From Elymus sibiricus (Eukaryota > Streptophyta > Magnoliopsida > Poales > Poaceae): a DNA stretch of 64,000 bases. Position numbers and translations under genes: made by a program. Where the stretch lies: the NCBI GenBank assembly GCA_039707655.1, contig CM077675.1, positions 416,887,162-416,951,161 of the forward strand. The letters run 5' to 3'. Positions 59,401 to 64,000 of the stretch are shown one piece after another (the first letter of the stretch is position 1; every line of letters starts with the position of its first letter). The notes beneath the pieces were generated by a model, which did not search any database, was not told the DNA's origin, and saw nothing but the letters and a program-made list of their open reading frames with translations.

Positions 59401-60842
59401 GGGATGCTCGAGCACGAGCTGTAGCTCGTCTCGGGCATGGCGAGGCAAAGCGGCACAGCGGGGCATGCATGCGAGCTACGGTGCATGTGTGAGGTTGGCT
59501 GGATGCTGCGAGGTGGGGCAAGGCAAGGGCATGGCTGCAGGTCAACAAGAACAACACACACAGCCGCAACATACAAAAGAAAACCTGCACCTTGACCAGA
59601 GCATCGGGAGCGCGGTCTTGGCACGAACAGATCTACGCGCACACAAGGCTAACGACGAGCTGGCGAGGGGGAATGGAAGGAGGGAATATACCTCCCTACC
59701 TAGGACACGCAGACGACGGCTGGGGCACGACGAAGACGGCGCCGCGAGACGGCGAACTCCGGCGCGAATCTGAACCAAAACGAAGAGGAAGGAGACCAGG
59801 CGACGACAGTGACTGGCTGGCCTTGGCGCTCCCTCGAGCTGTCGAGGAAGAAGAGGCTCCCCGGGGCGACGTTCCCACGGCACCGGAGCGCGACTAGGGG
59901 CTGCAGAAGGATCACCCCGTGCGCGAGCAGAGGCTCGGCCGGAGCTTCGGGATCATGGCGACGGCGAGGAGCGTGGCTACCTTACCTGGCGGCGGCGAGG
60001 CGAGGAGGAGTGAGGAATGGATAGCTGGAAGCTAGGGCTACGCGGGAGACATCTCATATAGGCGGCTCGGGCTCCCGTCGGCCGTTAAATCACCGAAGGA
60101 GTCGACGTGGACACACCGGATGCTTGACGCAGGAAGACGAACGCGCGGGGGGAGGAGGCAGGCTGGGCTGCGCTATGGGCTTGCTGCTGCTGGGCCAGGA
60201 GAGGCCCAGTTGGGTTCTCTCTCTCTCCCCCAGCGAAAAGGCTTTTCTTTATTAATAAAACCGAAAACAAAACTAAAACCCAGAGAAGGTTGGTAAAGAT
60301 TTTGAGAAAAATAAAAATAGATTGGTACACACCAAATAACACCCTGATTTGCAAAAATAGTTTCAGTACTTATTTTAGCAAACAAATTACACACATATAA
60401 TTATCATCGGAACCTGTTTTGCAAGGTTTTATGGAACATAACATATCCCAGCAAGGTTGAAAGTTGGTTGACAATGAGAAACATAATATTTTGGAGAGAG
60501 GCAACATTTTTAAAGAATTTATTTAGCAAGCAAAATCCACATGTTGCAATATTTTGAAAAGAGAGAGAGAGAGTAGGCATAGTTCTAGAAATTGAGGAGG
60601 GGTTTCAAAACTAGGTTGCACACACATACCACATCACACACACTCACAACCACAACACCACACTCACAACAACATCACATAAGCAAGGCATGATGCAAAT
60701 GATGAATGGTGGTATGATGCCATGATGCAAAGAGGAATGTCATGAAGAAAATCCATTAACTCAAGTCACAAGGTGGCATACATTGAAGGTTCCACATGAA
60801 AATACATTACAAGAATGGCAAGGATGCACTTGGGCTGTTACA
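56462..60842 (-). repeat. 5' LTR of the Tekay-like element
   Basis: It is 4,381 bp and mostly near-identical to its partner at 43946-51117. It lacks about 0.9 kb near 58416, where filler DNA is present, and about 65 bp near 58872. tRNA-like segments lie at 58946-59016 and about 59130-59196. Confidence 0.92.
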
Positions 60843-61494
60843 ACTATGGGTGAGCCACTCTTTGGCACATCTTCACAAGTCCATTGTCACCACAATGGAC
60901 GGCAAGCTTCAAGCATGATCTCTCCGTGATGCTTCACTTGAACTTGCACACCGCAACCTTGATGACGATCACCACTTGATGTCATCCTCCATGGGTTGTA
61001 TGAGATCTTCCTCTTGACGCAAGCCCATGGAAATATACCTAACCCCACAACGAACTCTCACGTAGACCATGGGTTAGTACACAAAGCGTAATGGACAATG
61101 CTTACCATACCATGGGATCACTTGATCCCACTTGGTACATCTTCTACGCTTTGTGTGTTGATCAACTTGAATCATTCTTTGCCTTAATCTTGATCAATCT
61201 TGTGTCTTCTCTTCTCTCTTCACAAAGATGATGTCTTGAAGGTAAACATGAATGTTCACACAATCTTCTTCTTCAAGACATGCTTGCAATGAGATCAACT
61301 CTCACATGACCAATCTTTGGATAAAACCTTACATACCACCTTGGTCACCATATAAACTCCTTGAAACCAACACATGTACTTCAAGAAGTGCCTATGGACA
61401 AATCCTTCGAATATAACTCAAGGCAACCATTAGTCCATAGGGATTGTCATCAATTACCAAAACCACACATGGATAAATGTGCTCTTACACTTGC

Positions 61495-61781
61495 ATACCC
61501 TCTAGCCTGGCTGCAACGAACCGGAAGGCGGAATGTTTGGTTGCGGGCTTGTTTAGACAAAAACACAAGTCAGATTGTTTAGTTACATGCAACACATGTT
61601 GCCTGGTAACCTCCTCATCGATATGGTGAGGTTATCATCACACTAGCAAGCAGAACAAACCAGAGACACACAAAATAGATAGCATAGGAACCAGTTTAAC
61701 TTAGTACAGATCATAAACAATCTGTCTTAAACAAGCACGACATAGTCGTAAACAAACAGGAACCAGTTTAACACAAAGCAA
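61495..61781. other. Harbinger interior, left of the B3 relic
   Basis: The TGTTTGGTTGC (61525) and TGTTTAGTTAC (61578) motifs are subterminal repeats of the host Harbinger element. GGAACCAGTTTAAC occurs twice (about 61688 and 61760). No gene is seen. Confidence 0.6.
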
Positions 61782-62380
61782 TCAGGCATTCACGGTGAAG
61801 GCCTCGTCGTTCTTCTTGCACTTAGTCACCACTTCAATGCTGTCGTCATTGAAGACAATCTCCTTCAGGGTGTCGAGAGTCCGCAGTTTGAAGGTGACCA
61901 TGTAGTAGATCCTGATCTGATGGACAACGACGAAGAGGGCCCAACCCTGTTCAAGGGTGACTCTACCGTTCATCGGTCAGACCACCATCCTCCATGCGCA
62001 ACCGGTGTTCGTCTTGAGCTTGAAGTCTTGAAGGACAGAGAGGACGTGCTCCGTGAACTCTAGAGGCGTCGACAGTCACTCCAGCTTCGGGGCAAGGATC
62101 ACCTTACAGAATTGGGTTGGTCCTGGCTCCTCATGGTATGGTCGTAGTTCCTACGCTTGTCGTTGAGGGGCTCCTCCATCACCACATCGTCTAAGGGCGG
62201 CACCACATCCTTGTCCTTGTCTAAGGCCGGCACCACCTCCTTGCCATTGTCTTCGGGAGCCACCACCTCTTTGCCCTTGTCTCCGGGCGCCACCACCTCC
62301 TTGCCCTTGTCTCCGGGTGCCAACACCTCCTTGCCCTGCATTATGAACAATACGAAGTTCAAAGGATGATCGACATTCAT
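61782..62380 (-). pseudogene. B3-domain gene relic captured in the Harbinger element
   Basis: From ATG 62380 the frame encodes five degenerate copies of a ten-residue unit (GKEVVAPGDK type) and then ends at 62099. A frameshift near 62110 leads to a B3-like DNA-binding domain: PTQFCKVILAPKLE, then TEHVLSVLQDFKLKTNTGC, MNGRVTLEQGWALFVVVHQ and YYMVTFKLRTLDTLKEIVF, ending at 61782. Two TGA codons (62076-62078 and 61977-61979) interrupt it. B3 proteins are plant nuclear transcription regulators. The wording fits the diverse REM-like branch. The relic is enclosed by the Harbinger TIRs, which suggests gene capture or a long-resident passenger. Confidence 0.7.
62216..62335. repeat. 30-bp tandem repeat coding GKEVVAPGDK units
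   Basis: Four to five copies of a unit containing CACCACCTCCTTGCCCTTGT (plus strand) lie in the N-terminal part of the B3 relic, with increasing divergence to the left. Confidence 0.85.
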
Positions 62381-62397
62381 TCCTATCGTCCAAAGCC

Positions 62398-62408
62398 CCT
62401 ATATTTAT
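62398..62408 (+). promoter_or_regulatory. TATA-like box upstream of the 241-codon ORF
   Basis: CCTATATTTAT lies about 90-100 bp before ATG 62497 and is followed by a CA/CT-rich leader typical of plant 5' UTRs. It sits in the short gap between two divergent ORFs. Confidence 0.45.
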
Positions 62409-62496
62409 CTACCCAAAGGCCACCTACTTACACACCACCACACTCAATTAACCCTCTTTGTCTCTCACTGCCACTCCTCACCACCTCTCCATCGCC

Positions 62497-63222
62497 ATGA
62501 ACCCCATCCACAACCCCTTCCCCTGGAACATTGGATGGAGGGCTCTCTTCCTTGGTTGCTCGCTCGGTGACCGCACCAAGTTCGAGAACACCACGAAAAT
62601 GTGCTCGAATTTCACCAACACCAAGGACATGCATAAGGAGGCGGGCGTTGTGGTAAAGAAGGCAATGGCGGCGGAGTTGAAGGCGTTAATTCCTGATCCA
62701 GTCAAAGGCGCTATGTCCGTGGATATACTACATTGCGCGATGGATCGGGCCGAGTCCGGCGATGCTGGTCAGAGAGCCAGATGGGCCAAGTACAGGCATT
62801 ACAGGGCTCGTCAAGCACAGTCGACTGCCGGTGTGGCGCCAGCCGTCATCGTTCTGGAGCCAGAGGACAAAGAAGCGGGGGACGTGGTGTTCAGGGCGCC
62901 GGAGCCATGCCAACGTACTATGCAAATCGTTCTGGAAGACGACGAGGATGAGGAGATGGTGCATGCGGCTCGAGGTGGACAACTACAAGGCCAAGGGCCC
63001 CCGCCGCTCCAAGCGCCTCCAGCAGGGTCGCCGAGGCTAGGATTTAGCGGTACTGTGTGTATGCTCGATTTACCCCCATTCCCCAATCACCTTGTACTCA
63101 ATGCCGATCGAACCCTAAAATCCATTGTGATGTACCTAAATCAAGATGTGTTGATCAATCCTATCAAACCTCCACAATCAATCGTACCTCTAGCATGCGA
63201 ATCGAATGCGCAATACCCCTAG
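62497..63222 (+). CDS. 241-aa ORF of unknown function in the Harbinger element
   Basis: ATG 62497 follows a CT-rich leader ending TCGCC. The frame upstream is open to 62458 without another ATG. The protein has an N-terminal region with FPWNIGWRALFLG, an Ala/Lys helical part, the basic RARWAKYRHYRARQ, an acidic stretch LEDDEDEEM and then a Pro-rich end. A different frame at about 62985-63040 encodes the basic GPRRSKRLQQGRRG and stops at 63040, so the original protein may have ended there and the last 60 residues may be out of frame. No known family is recognised. It is divergent to the B3 relic. Confidence 0.45.
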   Translation: MNPIHNPFPWNIGWRALFLGCSLGDRTKFENTTKMCSNFTNTKDMHKEAGVVVKKAMAAELKALIPDPVKGAMSVDILHCAMDRAESGDAGQRARWAKYRHYRARQAQSTAGVAPAVIVLEPEDKEAGDVVFRAPEPCQRTMQIVLEDDEDEEMVHAARGGQLQGQGPPPLQAPPAGSPRLGFSGTVCMLDLPPFPNHLVLNADRTLKSIVMYLNQDVLINPIKPPQSIVPLACESNAQYP

Positions 63223-63240
63223 CATGCGAATCGAATGCGC

Positions 63241-63685
63241 AAACCGAATCTAATACGTGAATCGAGAGCGAGATGGTGAATCATAGTGATTACCGCCATT
63301 GCCTAAGTACTGTCGGTGATGTTGGTGATCGACATATGTGCTCGACTTGCTGTTCTTCGCTTCGCTGATCTCCGCCGTCGGTGTGAGAGTGAGGAGAGTG
63401 AAGAGAGGGAAGACAGAGCGATGAGGGAAAGTGAGCGTAATTATGCCGAGACTTCATGAAACAACATGACATTTCAAGCATAGCTCCTCGCATGCAGCCA
63501 CCACCGTCCACATGCATCCCGTGGGAGTGGCTATGGAAAAACTGTCGATTCGGCTGTCCACATGCATCCCGTAGGCCTAGCTATGGAAAAACTATCGATT
63601 CGGTCATCCCAACGGGCCTAGCCCCAAGGTGCTTTACGTTAATCAAACGGGCCGTTTTCTTTCCACGAGGGTCTGGTTAGGGTGT
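63241..63685. other. Right interior of the Harbinger element
   Basis: It includes a duplicated phrase: CTATGGAAAAACT(G/A)TCGATTCGG at about 63530 and 63580, and CACATGCATCCCGT(G/A)GG at about 63509 and 63558. CTAGCATGCGAATCGAATGC is also duplicated at about 63190 and 63219. No gene is supported. Confidence 0.55.
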
Positions 63686-63710
63686 ATGTGAGCAACCAAA
63701 CACGCCCCAA

Positions 63711-63972
63711 GTATATATCAATGCATCACCGTCTCCCAAAAAGAATAGCTATCAGTGTGCATAACCAATGGTTTAATTCTTAGCGGGGAACAAAAAATGC
63801 ATGCCAACTTTTGATTTGCTTGTAAATTCTAGTCAATGCTACTACTACGCAGTATACCATATCGCCACCAACATGAAATCTTCACTTCCAGCTTTCCTCT
63901 AAAAAAACAAGTCTTCACTCTCGGCTTTCCTCTAGAAAGAAAATTTCCCCTTCAAGCACGCTCTTGTTCACC
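63711..63972. other. Right flank, possible promoter of an edge gene
   Basis: A short duplication (CTTCACT..C..GCTTTCCTCTA at about 63881 and 63915) precedes a CT/CA-rich stretch typical of a 5' leader. GTATACCATAT (63852-63862) is a weak TATA candidate. Confidence 0.35.
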
Positions 63973-64000
63973 ATGACTTCCATCCTGGCCTCCTTCCATC
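63973..64000 (+). CDS. Possible gene start at the window edge
   Basis: ATG 63973 in TTCACCATGACTTCC has a good plant start context and begins MTSILASFH before the window ends. The leader-like sequence upstream supports a gene, but nine codons are not enough to identify one. Confidence 0.3.

Larger units (their letters stand above)
43946..60842 (-). mobile_element. Tekay/Del-like gypsy element, minus strand, complete but defective
   Basis: ACTAT flanks it on both sides (43941-43945 and 60843-60847). On the minus strand the order is 5' LTR (60842-56462), primer site, gag-pol, purine tract and 3' LTR (51117-43946). Fused gag-pol in one frame and a chromodomain-like C-terminus (KWSHHSDKEATWERED) suggest the Tekay/Del group. 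LTR ends are extended inverted repeats: TGTAACAGCCCAAG at one end, CTTGGGCGTGACA at the other. The coding region has two stops and a frameshift. Confidence 0.92.
41905..61489. repeat. Solo LTR of unnamed family, split by a gypsy element
   Basis: It starts TGAAAGGACGTGGATGTCGC and ends GTGCTCTTACA. CTTGC flanks it (41900-41904 and 61490-61494). The gypsy at 43946-60842 interrupts it; the two parts (41905-43945 and 60848-61489) join to 2,683 bp. There is no coding content. The left part contains 38-bp repeats at 42333-42440 and the palindrome cluster at 43018-43380. It is probably a solo LTR because it has TG..CA ends and a 5-bp duplication but no internal region. Confidence 0.85.
41791..63707. 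mobile_element. Harbinger-type element, expanded to 22 kb by nested insertions
   Basis: The left end GGACGTGTTTGGTTGCTCAC (41791-41810, continuing AT) matches the complement of the right end at 63686-63707 with one mismatch in 22 bases. CAA flanks both sides (41788-41790 and 63708-63710). Removing the nested solo LTR and its duplication leaves about 2.32 kb. No transposase is visible. Instead it carries a decayed B3-domain gene (minus) and a divergent ORF (plus). The motif TGTTTGGTTGC recurs beneath the ends (41890, 61525), as in the MITE at 35515. Confidence 0.85.

Overview
The window looks like repeat-rich nuclear DNA from a Triticeae grass (wheat, goatgrass, barley or rye). The best marker is the BARE-1/Angela/WIS type Copia LTR, which starts TGTTGGAAATATGCCCTAG and ends in CGTTCCCCAACA. 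It occurs both as the 3' end of a decayed element and as a solo LTR. Athila-like gypsy LTRs with the primer site TGGCGCCGTTGCCGGGGAG, PIF/Harbinger transposons and one GC-rich monocot-style gene agree with this. There is no sign of bacterial, organellar or free viral sequence, and no rRNA or CRISPR.

Layout. (1) 1-7670: a CRM-like Ty3/gypsy element cut by the window start and by a junction at 7670. (2) 7671-21952: the 3' end of a BARE/Angela element. Its LTR is split by a complete Athila-like element (9233-21312, 5-bp duplication CCCCA), whose own 5' LTR is split by a reversed BARE/Angela solo LTR (10106-11889, duplication ACATG). (3) 21953-29111: minus-strand Athila-like material in an LTR-internal-LTR-internal order, with a nested solo LTR (24399-25976, duplication AGCCC). 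(4) 29784-31330 (minus): the one convincing host gene, a two-exon UDP-glycosyltransferase of UGT86 type, 484 codons with an intact PSPG box. (5) 32347-36391: two abutting PIF/Harbinger elements; the first carries a transposase broken by three in-frame stops, the second holds a nested Harbinger MITE. (6) 36.8-41.5 kb: a candidate fold-back element, MITE fragments and a probable LINE tail. (7) 41791-63707: a Harbinger-type element stretched to 22 kb by nesting. Inside it are a solo LTR (41905-61489), then a Tekay/Del-like gypsy on the minus strand (43946-60842), then a small non-coding LTR element (49105-50985). Each level has its target duplication visible. The outer Harbinger element carries a decayed B3-domain gene and a divergent 241-codon ORF. 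(8) The last 300 bp may contain the start of another gene at 63973.

The retrotransposon polyproteins keep their domain order (Gag, protease, reverse transcriptase, RNase H, integrase) but all carry stops or frameshifts, so none looks autonomous. The most interesting features are the datable nest at 41.8-63.7 kb with its captured gene fragments, an LTR-like promoter segment just upstream of the third ORF of the Athila-like element, clusters of palindromic motifs in two LTR families, and a small ORF shared by two Harbinger-like elements.
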